Positions 27,633 through 36,592 of a DNA stretch of 64,000 nucleotides are shown here, in pieces (the stretch's first letter is position 1; each line of letters starts with the position of its first letter). Source of the stretch: Paenibacillus sp. 19GGS1-52 (GTDB taxonomy: Bacteria > Bacillota > Bacilli > Paenibacillales > Paenibacillaceae); NCBI RefSeq assembly GCF_022369515.1, contig NZ_CP059724.1, positions 3,038,001 to 3,102,000 on the forward strand, read 5' to 3'. A model generated the notes under the pieces. The model was not told where the DNA came from and did not search any database. It saw only the letters and a list, made by a program, of their open reading frames with translations. The translations under genes and the position numbers were made by a program.

Positions 27633-28565
27633 ATGGCAACATCCATAATAAATACGGACAAGTCAATAATCGCCACTCATAAAAAGAAAAAGAAAAAGTG
27701 GCAGTCCTACGCACTGCTGTTCATCTTGCCATCATTCATACTGTACACATTATTCGTTATTGTTCCTACAGTGGGGAGTATCTATTTAAGCTTTACCTCT
27801 TGGGATGGTATCAGTTCAGACGTTCGTTATATCGGCTTCGCCAACTTCGTGGAAATCTGGAACAGTCCACGGGTTCATAATGCACTTAAGAATACGATGG
27901 TCATGACCATTTCCCTAGTGTTGTTAGAGAATATCGCTGCAATTGCCTTGGCGATGATGGTTGATAAAGTGCGTTGGTTCCGCAATTTATTTAGAAGTGT
28001 ATTTTATTTCCCCACACTGCTCAGCGGGATTGTCATGGGTTTTGTCTGGTCGATGATTCTCAATTATAACTTCGGTGTGTTCAATCAGATTTTGGATAAG
28101 ATCGGAATGGGAAGCTATATTGTTGACTGGTTGGGCAACCCTAAATATGCCATGATTTCGATTATTTTGTCTACGGCTTGGAAAGGCGCGGGCTACTATA
28201 TGATTATCTATCTTGCTGGATTGCAGGGAATCCCACAAGAGCTTAACGAAGCGGCCAGCATAGATGGCGCTAACGGAAGACAACAATTCCGCCATATCAC
28301 CTTTCCGCTGCTCGCGGGATCAATGACAGTGTGCTTGGTGCTCTCCATGATCAGCGCATTGAAAATATTTGATCAGATTGCCGTGATGACCGATGGAGGT
28401 CCAGGGTTTGAGACCGAAACGTTAACTTATATTATTTACAAGGTAGGCTTTGGTGAATTAAGGCAGGGATTTGGTACTGCTCTAGCGATGGTCCTGTTCT
28501 TAATTATTCTGATCATTACCGTTATTCAAGTGAAATTTCTTCAGAAGAGGGAGGTGCAGCTCTAA
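27633..28565 (+). CDS. Sugar ABC importer permease (MalF/UgpA-like)
   Basis: 310 residues with six membrane helices after a basic N-terminus (HKKKKKKWQSYALLF). The ATPase-contacting EAA loop reads ELNEAASIDGANGRQQFRHITFPLL (about residues 205-229). ATG 27633 has TTAGGAGGGAG upstream. It is followed after one base by its partner permease. Confidence 0.93.
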   Translation: MATSIINTDKSIIATHKKKKKKWQSYALLFILPSFILYTLFVIVPTVGSIYLSFTSWDGISSDVRYIGFANFVEIWNSPRVHNALKNTMVMTISLVLLENIAAIALAMMVDKVRWFRNLFRSVFYFPTLLSGIVMGFVWSMILNYNFGVFNQILDKIGMGSYIVDWLGNPKYAMISIILSTAWKGAGYYMIIYLAGLQGIPQELNEAASIDGANGRQQFRHITFPLLAGSMTVCLVLSMISALKIFDQIAVMTDGGPGFETETLTYIIYKVGFGELRQGFGTALAMVLFLIILIITVIQVKFLQKREVQL

Positions 28566-28566
28566 G

Positions 28567-29403
28567 ATGACCATGCAGACTCGCCGAAGAATAGCCGAAA
28601 TCTCACTGTTCGTCATTACGCTTATAGTTGCAATCCTATTTTTCTTCCCTATCTTCTATAACCTGATGTCAGCGTTTAAGAACAATGCGGAAATTATGCG
28701 TGATGCGATTGCTTTTCCAAAGACACTTTATCTGGACAGCTTTAAATACCTGTTGACGGAGACAGAATTCCCACGGGCGATCTTGAACAGTCTAATCCTG
28801 ACCGGAGTATCAATTGTTGCTCAAGTATTGATTATTCCAATGGCAGGTTACGCCATCGAGCGCAGAAATGTTAGGTGGACACGGTTTATATTCGTCTACT
28901 TTCTGGCCGGGATGATGATTCCTTTCCAAGCTTATATGATTCCCTTGTTTAAAGAGCTGAGAATGCTGGGGCTGTATGGTAATCTTGCAGGGCCCATCTT
29001 CATTTATGTCGCTGGTGCGGTAGGCTTTGGCTGTCTGCTATACACGAGCTTTGTTAAAGGCATCCCGCGTGAAATTGAGGAAGCGGCTGAGATTGACGGC
29101 TGCTCCCGCTACGGGATTTTTTGGAGAATTGTATTCCCGCTGTTAGGGCCGGTTACGGCAAGTATGGTCGTGTTGAACGGTCTGGGAATCTGGAATGACT
29201 TCCTGATGCCAATGCTGGTGCTGCCCTCCGGTGAGGCGAAGACGATGGTCGTAGAAATTTACCGTTATATCGGTGAGTTCTCCTCGCGTTGGGACATGAT
29301 TTTTGCCGGAACCGCAATGTCTGTAATACCAGTGCTGATAGTGTTTATTTCACTGCAGAAGTATTTCGTTAAAGGGATTGCGTCTGGGGCGACTAAAGGC
29401 TAA
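28567..29403 (+). CDS. Sugar ABC importer permease (MalG/AraQ-like)
   Basis: 278 residues, six membrane helices. The EAA loop reads EIEEAAEIDGCSRYGIFWRIVFPLL (about residues 167-191). Together with the previous permease it forms the membrane channel. The ribosome site AGGGAGGTG lies in the end of the upstream gene. The transcript ends at the hairpin 40 bases downstream. Confidence 0.93.
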   Translation: MTMQTRRRIAEISLFVITLIVAILFFFPIFYNLMSAFKNNAEIMRDAIAFPKTLYLDSFKYLLTETEFPRAILNSLILTGVSIVAQVLIIPMAGYAIERRNVRWTRFIFVYFLAGMMIPFQAYMIPLFKELRMLGLYGNLAGPIFIYVAGAVGFGCLLYTSFVKGIPREIEEAAEIDGCSRYGIFWRIVFPLLGPVTASMVVLNGLGIWNDFLMPMLVLPSGEAKTMVVEIYRYIGEFSSRWDMIFAGTAMSVIPVLIVFISLQKYFVKGIASGATKG

Positions 29404-29441
29404 TGCTAATCAACGGAAGTAAGTAACGATTTAATCCAATT

Positions 29442-29486
29442 GGGATGTCTCTGTTAGCCAGATTCTTGGTCAGAGGCATCCCTTCT
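29442..29486 (+). terminator. Terminator of the sugar importer operon
   Basis: A 12-bp stem (29442-29453 with 29471-29482, one G-T pair), then a short T-rich tail. Confidence 0.7.
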
Positions 29487-29520
29487 TGAATTAATGACAG
29501 TTGAAGAGGAGGAATCACTA

Positions 29521-29589
29521 ATGAAACAACAGATCGAGGATTCAAAGAATGTAATTCATATTCTTCGATACAGGAGCCCGTACTTTTAA
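29521..29589 (+). CDS. Possible 22-residue peptide or remnant start of a lost gene
   Basis: ATG 29521 follows a strong site (GAAGAGGAGG) at good spacing and runs 22 codons to TAA (MKQQIEDSKN at the start). Two explanations fit: a true small peptide, or the surviving 5' end of a gene whose body was deleted at the end of the importer operon. I know no homologue. Confidence 0.3.
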   Translation: MKQQIEDSKNVIHILRYRSPYF

Positions 29590-29590
29590 G

Positions 29591-29735
29591 ATAAGGGGAA
29601 TTCCTCCCCTTAATTCCTTTTGAATCACCGAATTGAGCCCGAAGGGTTAATATTAAAGGGATGAATTCCTCCTAATTGCTGAAATATCCATAATATTGCA
29701 CAATTAAAGGGAAGATTTCCCTCTAATTCGTTGAG
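29591..29735. repeat. Cluster of three degenerate palindromic repeats
   Basis: Three copies of a short palindrome of the type TAAAGGGRAWTTCCCTCTAATT occur at about 29591-29617, 29653-29680 and 29704-29730, spaced roughly 50-60 bases. Each can fold on itself. There is no gene between about 29590 and 29839. They resemble dispersed intergenic palindromes; a genome-wide count would tell. Confidence 0.55.
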
Positions 29736-29839
29736 CTGACCCTGTTAACGGGCAGGAAAGCTCATTAATTTCGCGAATTCTTCAGATATATGATGTAGCA
29801 GAAATTATCCAGATCGAAATTGAAAGGATGCATTTTGTT

Positions 29840-30598
29840 ATGAATAGTTCAGAAGCATTTTCAAAGACTATAGAGCAATACTTAAATTACACTCAGATGC
29901 CTTGGGGGCAATTGTTTTACCAAACAGCTTGGCATCAAATGGATCCATATTTTACGCTACAAGAACAAACTGTACTGGATATTGGTTGTGGGTTTGGAAT
30001 TACTAGCCTTGAATATGCTAAGAGAGGGAATAAAGTTACTGGAATTGATCCGACAAAGGATATGATCGAGAGGGCGCAATGTAAAGGAACAGAAGTTACT
30101 TATTTATGTGGTTCCTTTGAGAGCATGGCTGCTGATATGGGGAGTTATAATTGGATTTTTTGTCATAATATACTTGAGTATGTAGAAGATCCAAAACTAT
30201 TTATTAAACATATTAGTGGTTGTCAGGACATGAATGGTTATCTATCACTGATTGCTCATAATCCAACAGCCAAAATAATGAAGAAGGCCATTATAAATAA
30301 AGACCCTGTGGCTGCTCTTTCAAGTATAGGAAACAGCAAAGAATATAGTAGAATAATTCAGACAGAACTAACAATTTATACGTTTGATGAGATATCAAAG
30401 TGGCTGGTGGATTCAGGGTATGATATTGTAGGACACTTTGGAATACATAATATTTACGGATATATCTCAGATAATGAGATAAAGCAAAATGAAGATTGGC
30501 ATAAGAAGATTGTTAATTTAGAATTTGAGCTTGGGAATCAAAGCCCGTATAGAGAAATTGCTAGATTTACACACATCATTGCTAGGAAGAAAACTTGA
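29840..30598 (+). CDS. SAM-dependent methyltransferase
   Basis: 252 residues. The class I methyltransferase core shows motif I VLDIGCGFGITSLEYA (about 41-56), the acidic end of strand 2 in VTGIDPTKDMIERA, and motif IV around YNWIFCHNILEYVEDPKLF. It resembles SmtA/CmoA-like enzymes, but no substrate can be named. ATG 29840 is preferred with GAAAGGA eleven bases upstream; ATG 29828 overlaps that site. A+T content is higher than in the importer operon. Confidence 0.88.
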   Translation: MNSSEAFSKTIEQYLNYTQMPWGQLFYQTAWHQMDPYFTLQEQTVLDIGCGFGITSLEYAKRGNKVTGIDPTKDMIERAQCKGTEVTYLCGSFESMAADMGSYNWIFCHNILEYVEDPKLFIKHISGCQDMNGYLSLIAHNPTAKIMKKAIINKDPVAALSSIGNSKEYSRIIQTELTIYTFDEISKWLVDSGYDIVGHFGIHNIYGYISDNEIKQNEDWHKKIVNLEFELGNQSPYREIARFTHIIARKKT

Positions 30599-30636
30599 AC
30601 GCAACTTATCAATTTTGGAGAAGAGGCTGAAGCTTT

Positions 30637-30801
30637 TGAATAGACTTTCAGAACTACAGGGTAATTGGTGAAGCACTCGGACATTGCGATCAATACATTA
30701 GCGATTGTTATTTCGAATATAATGAGGAGCCAATAAAAAAGATATACAAATTGGTTCATAGAGAGCAGCCCTCAGAATGGGACTGCTCTTTGTACGTTTA
30801 G
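30637..30801 (+). pseudogene. Probable gene remnant
   Basis: Between a TGA at 30637 and a TAG at 30799-30801 the frame reads 53 sense-like codons (for example YRVIGEALGHCDQYIS) without a start codon or ribosome site. Codons just upstream continue in another frame (LINFGEEAEAFE). This looks like the frameshifted tail of a lost gene. The family is not recognised. Confidence 0.35.
30762..30794 (+). terminator. Hairpin with T-tract
   Basis: The stem AGAGCAG/CTGCTCT with inner CCC/GGG, ending in TTTGT. It overlaps the end of the gene remnant and probably ends transcripts from the methyltransferase gene. The 140 bases after it, up to the next gene, show nothing else I can name. Confidence 0.6.
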
Positions 30802-30946
30802 GAACATTGAAATAGTGCTATTTCTAACCCATCCAGAGTAGCTTCGCTTCAAACTTGATCACCAATCATAAATTCGTAACTTTTTAAAATTTAGATCGTC
30901 TAATCAATTGTAGCATTTTACCAATTTTATGAAGGAGGAGTAAAAA

Positions 30947-31837
30947 ATGAAAAAATACTTGAAGATTAGCCTACTTGTCATCTTCTTATTGACAACTATG
31001 TCAGGAACAGCGATGGCAAACCATTCAGACATCATTTCTATTAATGTTAACAAGGACATCATTGAGACGGACGCTGCATCATATATTGATCATGGAACTA
31101 CCATAGTTCCTTTAAATGTGATTCAGAAAATTCCGGGTATTAGCGTTAAGTGGAACAACTCGAACAAAACTGTCACTATTATTCAGGATAATAAGATTAT
31201 TAAACTTGTCGCAGGTCAGAACTCAGCAACTATTGGTTCAAATAAGGTGAAACTACCTGTGGCTTCCCTTATTAAAAATGGACGTGTAATGGTGCCTCTG
31301 CGCTTTATCGCTGAAGCAACAGATGCCTATATTGGTTGGAATCCTTATACTCGTAATGTTCATATTGTAAAAGCAACTCAAGAAATGATAGAAAAGACAA
31401 AATCATCTGATTTAGCCGAAGCTCGAAATGCGACTTTACAACTTCCAACTGTACGCTTACTTAAGCCAATAACCAAAGCAGGGGGAACGGATACTCAATA
31501 CTACTATTTTCCTGAAGGTAAGGCTGATCAAGTATTTAGGAGTATAGGGAATGGAGTAGAGTATCTTGAAGCAATAAACGGGAGATTAGAGCAAAAGTGG
31601 GTAGGACGTATTGGGGAGAAAGGAACTATAAAAGGCCCCTTTTTTCTCTCGAGCATTGAAGAAGAGGTAGGAAAACAGCCCATAATCGATTTTGATCGCA
31701 TAACCTTCTTCAAACTAATTTTACCTATTGGAGAGGCGGATTATGGTTTTATCAATAAAGATGGTAAAGCTACAACAATAGGGCATCAGGATATGCCTGG
31801 ATTATATGATTTTTTTAATATTTCAGAAGAAAAATAA
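30947..31837 (+). CDS. Secreted copper-amine-oxidase-N-domain (stalk domain) protein
   Basis: 296 residues. The signal peptide ends at AMA, about residue 25. Two units of the copper amine oxidase N-terminal-like fold follow: SYIDHGTTIVPLNVIQKIPGISVKWNNSNKTVTI and SLIKNGRVMVPLRFIAEATDAYIGWNPYTRNVHI. The C-terminal roughly 150 residues are unassigned. In Paenibacilli this 'stalk' domain is a common surface module without amine oxidase activity. The start has GAAGGAGGAG upstream. Monocistronic. Confidence 0.87.
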   Translation: MKKYLKISLLVIFLLTTMSGTAMANHSDIISINVNKDIIETDAASYIDHGTTIVPLNVIQKIPGISVKWNNSNKTVTIIQDNKIIKLVAGQNSATIGSNKVKLPVASLIKNGRVMVPLRFIAEATDAYIGWNPYTRNVHIVKATQEMIEKTKSSDLAEARNATLQLPTVRLLKPITKAGGTDTQYYYFPEGKADQVFRSIGNGVEYLEAINGRLEQKWVGRIGEKGTIKGPFFLSSIEEEVGKQPIIDFDRITFFKLILPIGEADYGFINKDGKATTIGHQDMPGLYDFFNISEEK

Positions 31838-31925
31838 GTTGTTGAACTCGTTGTATAAATTGCTGTACGGACTCTACCTCTACTGGAAGATATTCTCTTT
31901 GCGACCACAAATCTCTTTAATGTGT

Positions 31926-32840
31926 CTAAGACTCGGCTGTCAGTCGCCGATAACCCATAGGCGGCAGGCCAGTCCAGCGCTTGAACTGCTTGCTGAAGTG
32001 GGAAACATCTCGATATCCGAGCTGGTGGGCGATGGAATCTACAGACAGGCTGTTGTCCATTAGCAGCAGCTTGGCCTGCCGGATAATCAGGCCCGACAAA
32101 TATTGGCGTGGTGACATGCCATAGATTTGGTGGAAGGTACGATTACAATGAGTAGGACTGTAGCCTAGGCTTGCGGCAATGTCTTCAATGCCCCCGTTCC
32201 GCTCTCCTGTAGCTGCCGCAGAGAAGACAGAGGCTTGAAGCAATCCTTCAATGGCATTGGCCAGGGCAACTGTATTTTCCGAAACCCCGGACTGGGTACT
32301 TCCTGCTGCATTAGGCATTTCCGCAAGCACCCAGCCGCTTAGTGCGGTGAGAAGCTGCAACGAAGCATGCAGTGTAACCAAGCGGTTCCGGTGCGAATCC
32401 TCTGATTCGGATAGGATGGTCGAGCTGATGATCCCATCCAGCGCCGAGCGGATCTCCCGAAGTTCAGGTGTATCCCCACTGAGGCTGACCGAATCAGCTG
32501 TTAATAAGGAACGGCGTAAGGTCAGATCATCGATATCAAAATGCAGGCAATAGTAGGTCATTTCACAGCCGGGGTCAGTACCAAGGCTCGAATGCTTGAC
32601 GCCAGGGCGGATAAACAGAATATCGCCGCTATGCTGGACAAAAGATTGGCCCCCGACTAGCATATGCTGCTGTCCTTGCAGAGCTATATTGATTTCAAAC
32701 ATAGGATGGGTATGTTCAGGGTAATGCCATAACTCATTCACCTTGCGCCAGTGTGCGGCGAAGATGTGAAAGGCTACCTGGATGTCAGCTGACATCCGTC
32801 CGTCAATGGAATTTTGTATACCAGGTTCAATGGGGTTCAC
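31926..32840 (-). CDS. AraC-family transcription regulator with cupin sensor
   Basis: About 304 residues from GTG 32840, which has AGAGGATT at good spacing; an ATG 36 bases upstream lacks a site. The N-terminal cupin (about 20-110) shows HYPEHTHPMFEINIALQGQ-like spacing. The C-terminal double helix-turn-helix (about 200-300) ends GYRDVSHFSKQFKRWTGLPPMGYR. It is divergent from the GH52 xylosidase gene, so it is the likely regulator of xylo-oligosaccharide use. Confidence 0.9.
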   Translation of the reverse strand: MNPIEPGIQNSIDGRMSADIQVAFHIFAAHWRKVNELWHYPEHTHPMFEINIALQGQQHMLVGGQSFVQHSGDILFIRPGVKHSSLGTDPGCEMTYYCLHFDIDDLTLRRSLLTADSVSLSGDTPELREIRSALDGIISSTILSESEDSHRNRLVTLHASLQLLTALSGWVLAEMPNAAGSTQSGVSENTVALANAIEGLLQASVFSAAATGERNGGIEDIAASLGYSPTHCNRTFHQIYGMSPRQYLSGLIIRQAKLLLMDNSLSVDSIAHQLGYRDVSHFSKQFKRWTGLPPMGYRRLTAES

Positions 32841-33017
32841 TAGTAATCCTCTTTTACAATGGAATGATACCTTCATTATAACATAGCACTTTGCTAAGGT
32901 TTGATTTGCCCAAATAATAGAATGCTTTAACCCTGTTATGCCTGATGCAATGCGGATACCATTGAAGTAGAGCCCGGATCTTCGCGGGAACCATGCTGGA
33001 GGGAGTGCATTTACGTT

Positions 33018-35126
33018 ATGTCACATAATCAATTTTTTAATGCCCATCATTCACCGATCGGTGCATTTGCAAGCTTTACTTTAGGGTTCAAGGGGGCCAG
33101 CGGGGGCTTTGACCTGGAACTTGGCAAACCGCCTAAACAGAATATATTTATTGGCTTGGAACGCAAGGATGGCAAAGGTTTTGATACGCTCCCATTCCAT
33201 GCGGAGGCTGGGGAGGATGAGAGTAAACGCTACGACATCGAGAACCCTGATCCTAATCCCAACAAGCCGCATATCCTCTTTCCTTTTTCGGAACAAGAAA
33301 TCAAGAGAGACTTTCGCTTATCTACAGACAGCTGGAGTGCAGGGGATCTAACCTTCCGCATTCTGTCGCCGGTACGTCCAATACCTAATCCCGAAACTGC
33401 CTCCGCTGAAGAACTTAAAGATATTCTTTTGCCTGCGGTGCTGGTTGAGATTGAAGTGGACAACACCGCATCGACATCCGAACGGCGCGCTTTCTTTGGT
33501 TTTCAGGGAAATGATGCTTATAGTGCGATGAGAAGGCTGGACGGATCACCTACACTTACAGGTATTGGTCAAGGGAGATTTCTGGCGATCGCAGCTACGC
33601 AGGGAACAGTCAAGTCTGCCCTGCATTTCACGATGGAGGACATTCTGACGGCAGAGCTGCAGGAGAATTGGTCCTTTGGGTTAGGTCAGGTTGGGGCGTT
33701 GATTATGGACGTGCCAGCGGGTGTGCGGGAAACCTATCGCTTCGCCGTGAGCTTCCACCGTTCAGGGTTTGTTACCTCCGGAATGGACGCCGCCTACTAC
33801 TATACCCGCTATTTTAGCAATGTAGAGTCTGTGGCAGAGTATGCCCTATCTAGATTTGATGTCTTGAAAAAAGAAGCGGAGCAAGCCAACCAAATGTTTG
33901 CGGATGCCAATCTTTCGGAGGATCAGACCTTTATGCTCGCCCATGCGATTCGCAGCTATTACGGTTCAACTCAGCTTTTGGATTATAATGATAAGCCATT
34001 CTGGATCGTCAACGAAGGTGAGTACCGGATGATGAATACCTTCGATCTTACCGTCGATCAACTATTCTACGAGCTGCGCTTGAATCCTTGGACCGTGCGC
34101 AATGAGCTGGACATGTTCGTGGACCGATTCAGTTATGAAGACACCGTACGCTTCCCAGGTGATGTTACGGAATATCCAGGCGGTATCAGCTTTACCCACG
34201 ATATGGGCGTTGCCAATGCCGTTTCCCGTCCTGGTTATTCTGCATATGAGCTGTATGGGATCGATGACTGTTTCTCCCATATGACACATGAACAGCTGGT
34301 CAACTGGGTATTGACTGCGGCAACCTATGTTGAGCATACCGGCGATTCTGCATGGATGGAGCGCAATCTTAAGGTTATGGAGAGCTGTCTGGACAGCATG
34401 TTGAACCGGGATCACCCAGACCCTGCACTAAGAAACGGTGTAATGGCACTCGACAGCTCCCGCACGATGGGTGGAGCCGAGATTACGACCTATGACAGTC
34501 TGGATGTGTCGCTTGGTCAAGCGCGGAACAACATTTATTTAGCAGGGAAATGCTGGGCAGCGTATCTGGCCATGGAGAAAATATTCAACGAATATGACCG
34601 CGCAGAATTGTCTGCTATTGCAGGGACGCAGGCAGAGAAGTGTGCAGCAACCATTGTGGCAAGTGTCACTGAGGATGGCTATATTCCAGCTGTGATTGGC
34701 GAAGGCAATGATTCTCGTATCATTCCAGCGATCGAAGGTCTGGTATTCCCGTACTTTACCGGCTGCCAAGAAGCACTCGATCGCAATGGCCGCTTCGCCG
34801 CCTACATCGGGGCACTCGACAAACATCTGCATGCTGTACTTCAGCCAGGCATCTGCCTGTTTGAAGATGGCGGCTGGAAAATCTCCTCCACCAGCAACAA
34901 CAGCTGGTTGAGCAAAGTGTATCTCTGCCAGTTCATCGCCAGAAGTATTCTGGGTCTGAAATGGGAAGAAAGTGGACGCAAAGCGGATGCGGCACATGTA
35001 GCCTGGCTGACCCATCCAGAGCTGTCCATCTGGAGCTGGAGCGACCAAATCATCTCCGGCGAAATCGCCGGCAGCAAGTATTATCCGCGGGGTGTGACGG
35101 CGATATTGTGGTTGGATGAGAAGTAG
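33018..35126 (+). CDS. GH52 beta-xylosidase
   Basis: 702 residues, the usual length for family GH52, opening with FFNAHHSPIGAFASFTLGFKG. Glu335 in VNEGEYRMM is at the position reported for the nucleophile of the Geobacillus enzyme. The acid/base Asp is in TTYDSLDVSLGQ (Asp493 or Asp496 here; the Geobacillus residue is recalled as Asp495). The enzyme cleaves xylose from the ends of xylo-oligosaccharides with retention. No signal peptide, so it is cytoplasmic. The ATG follows GGAGGGA by about 14 bases, longer than usual. Regulated probably by the divergent AraC gene. Confidence 0.93.
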   Translation: MSHNQFFNAHHSPIGAFASFTLGFKGASGGFDLELGKPPKQNIFIGLERKDGKGFDTLPFHAEAGEDESKRYDIENPDPNPNKPHILFPFSEQEIKRDFRLSTDSWSAGDLTFRILSPVRPIPNPETASAEELKDILLPAVLVEIEVDNTASTSERRAFFGFQGNDAYSAMRRLDGSPTLTGIGQGRFLAIAATQGTVKSALHFTMEDILTAELQENWSFGLGQVGALIMDVPAGVRETYRFAVSFHRSGFVTSGMDAAYYYTRYFSNVESVAEYALSRFDVLKKEAEQANQMFADANLSEDQTFMLAHAIRSYYGSTQLLDYNDKPFWIVNEGEYRMMNTFDLTVDQLFYELRLNPWTVRNELDMFVDRFSYEDTVRFPGDVTEYPGGISFTHDMGVANAVSRPGYSAYELYGIDDCFSHMTHEQLVNWVLTAATYVEHTGDSAWMERNLKVMESCLDSMLNRDHPDPALRNGVMALDSSRTMGGAEITTYDSLDVSLGQARNNIYLAGKCWAAYLAMEKIFNEYDRAELSAIAGTQAEKCAATIVASVTEDGYIPAVIGEGNDSRIIPAIEGLVFPYFTGCQEALDRNGRFAAYIGALDKHLHAVLQPGICLFEDGGWKISSTSNNSWLSKVYLCQFIARSILGLKWEESGRKADAAHVAWLTHPELSIWSWSDQIISGEIAGSKYYPRGVTAILWLDEK

Positions 35127-35150
35127 AATGAGAAGCTGAATAGGGATGAT

Positions 35151-35180
35151 GGAACGGGCCTCCGGTGGGGGCCCGTTTGG
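35151..35180 (+). terminator. Terminator of the GH52 gene
   Basis: The stem AACGGGCCTCC/GGGGGCCCGTT with a three-base loop and a T/G-rich tail, 25 bases after the stop. Confidence 0.8.
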
Positions 35181-35208
35181 TTTGTGTGTGGAGGAGGGGG
35201 TGGAAGGT

Positions 35209-35284
35209 TATTATTTAGTTTAGCTGGGAGAACACTTACATGGCATACAAGGGTCAGCGGTTCGATCCCGCTAGCTCCAGCAGT
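35209..35284 (+). pseudogene. Decayed tRNA-Ala (anticodon GGC)
   Basis: From the D arm on, the tRNA-Ala pattern is clear. TTAGTTTAGCTGGGAGA stands for TTAGCTCAGCTGGGAGA. The anticodon loop ATGGCAT is kept. The T arm GCGGTTCGATCCCGC is intact, and TAGCTCCAGCA stands for the GGCTCCACCA end. The anticodon stem CTTAC/ACAAG has lost two pairs (expected CTTGC/GCAAG), and the 5' acceptor strand is unrecognisable. It cannot be a working tRNA. A terminator follows directly, as after a real tRNA gene. Confidence 0.7.
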
Positions 35285-35297
35285 ACCTTAAATTATA

Positions 35298-35326
35298 ACG
35301 GTAGAGAAGCCGTTTTTTTGTTCTGA
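35298..35326 (+). terminator. Terminator behind the tRNA-Ala remnant
   Basis: The stem AACGGT/GCCGTT with a short loop, then seven T. It lies just past the tRNA remnant. The remaining 190 bases to the WYL regulator hold no gene I can support. Confidence 0.65.
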
Positions 35327-35516
35327 TTTTTGTTTCTACGCTCCACACATGTGGAGTGACTAATATTGATGGTACGAAAAGAAATGTGACAGTACTGGTC
35401 GAGGAAATTGAAAGATAGGCAGACGATTCGCAAAGCTAATAATTTCGTGCGATACTTTAGTAGATAAAAAGATATTAATAAAATATAGAGGTTCAACAAA
35501 AAATGAGGTTCATGTT

Positions 35517-36479
35517 ATGCCAAAAAACGAAAATATGCTGGCAGTTCTATGGATGCTGAATTCGGGCGTAAAAATGACTGCAAAACAAATATCCGAAAAG
35601 TTAGAAATAAATATAAGGACAGTTTATCGGTATATTGATGCACTATGTGCCAGTGGAGTGCCTATAATATCCGACGCAGGTCATAATGGCGGGTATAGCT
35701 TGCTGAATAATTTTATCAGAGCACCTCTGCTATTTGATATGGAAGAAAAAAAGGCACTTCTTTATGCTTCGGTTTTTGCAAAAGAAACCGGATACCCTTT
35801 GAGTGAGGCATTAGGCAATGCGACATCAAAGTTGAAAATGTATTCGAATCAGGAGCAGGAAAATATACTTGGTCGCTATTTAGCCGGATTTGAAGTTATA
35901 AATCGGAGGGTAGACCCTTCTATTCAGCCGATATTGTTGGAATTGGAGCAGGCTGTAGTAAACGAAATCTCTGTAGAAATTGATTATCTTACAAGCCATG
36001 AAGAACAACCTAAGAATAGGGTAATAGACCCCTATGGAACGGTATATTGGAACAACAAATGGTATACTGTTGCATTTTGCCACCTTAGGAATGAGATCCG
36101 CAGCTTTCGGGCAGAGCGGATTGTACAAATCAAGCGTACTCAGAACCAATTTAAGCGTCCCGAAGCCTTTTCGGCCCGTGAATTTTTTATGCGAAATTTG
36201 TTACCTGATTTAGTGGGCAAGGACGGGTTAATTTCTTTAATTATCGGAGGCAGGTCAGAGGCATTGGATGACTTATGCCTGCATTGGTTTTTGGGGCATC
36301 ATCTGAAAGAACGGACATCAAATCAAGCAATCTTTTTAATTGAGGAAGAATCAATTCATAGATATGTACCTCATCTTCTCCTATCCTATGGTAAATCCAT
36401 TCAAGTAATCGAACCACAGAGTTTGAAGGAAAAACTTGTTGCAGTTGCGTCGGAGTTAATGGAATATTATCAACTTTAA
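35517..36479 (+). CDS. YafY-type HTH/WYL transcription regulator
   Basis: 320 residues. An N-terminal helix-turn-helix of the HTH_11 type (TAKQISEKLEINIRTVYRYIDALCASG, about 21-47) is followed by GGYSLL. The WYL domain follows (about 145-215), with VIDPYGTVYWNNKWYTVAFC and the RSFRAERI motif. WYL regulators sense small or nucleotide-like ligands. The ATG follows GAGG by eight bases. It is more A+T-rich than the GH52 gene and starts the accessory stretch after the tRNA remnant. It may control the DJ-1/PfpI gene behind it. Confidence 0.9.
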   Translation: MPKNENMLAVLWMLNSGVKMTAKQISEKLEINIRTVYRYIDALCASGVPIISDAGHNGGYSLLNNFIRAPLLFDMEEKKALLYASVFAKETGYPLSEALGNATSKLKMYSNQEQENILGRYLAGFEVINRRVDPSIQPILLELEQAVVNEISVEIDYLTSHEEQPKNRVIDPYGTVYWNNKWYTVAFCHLRNEIRSFRAERIVQIKRTQNQFKRPEAFSAREFFMRNLLPDLVGKDGLISLIIGGRSEALDDLCLHWFLGHHLKERTSNQAIFLIEEESIHRYVPHLLLSYGKSIQVIEPQSLKEKLVAVASELMEYYQL

Positions 36480-36482
36480 TTG

Positions 36483-36516
36483 CTTCACTGACAGCAGATG
36501 TCAGTGAAGTTGTTTT
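36483..36516 (+). terminator. Terminator of the WYL regulator gene
   Basis: A perfect 11-bp stem (36483-36493 with 36499-36509), loop of five, then TTGTTTTA. Confidence 0.85.
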
Positions 36517-36518
36517 AT

Positions 36519-36534
36519 AATGATGATAATCATT
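36519..36534. promoter_or_regulatory. Weak Fur-box-like palindrome
   Basis: AATGATGATAATCATT shares the TGATAATCATT core of the 19-base Fur consensus (about 14 of 19 by eye). It lies 59 bases before the DJ-1/PfpI gene. Such A+T-rich palindromes arise by chance, so this is tentative. Confidence 0.25.
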
Positions 36535-36592
36535 GATTACCTATGAATGTTTGGTACTACTTGATGAATTGTAAAATAAGGAGAACTTGCAA

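Noticed and set aside
29591..29735. CRISPR array
   Set aside because: Only three imperfect palindromes of uneven spacing, no uniform repeat-spacer structure, and no cas genes in the window.
36519..36534. Fur regulation of the DJ-1/PfpI gene as a firm claim
   Set aside because: The match is partial in A+T-rich DNA and the gene has no iron link; kept only as a weak site.
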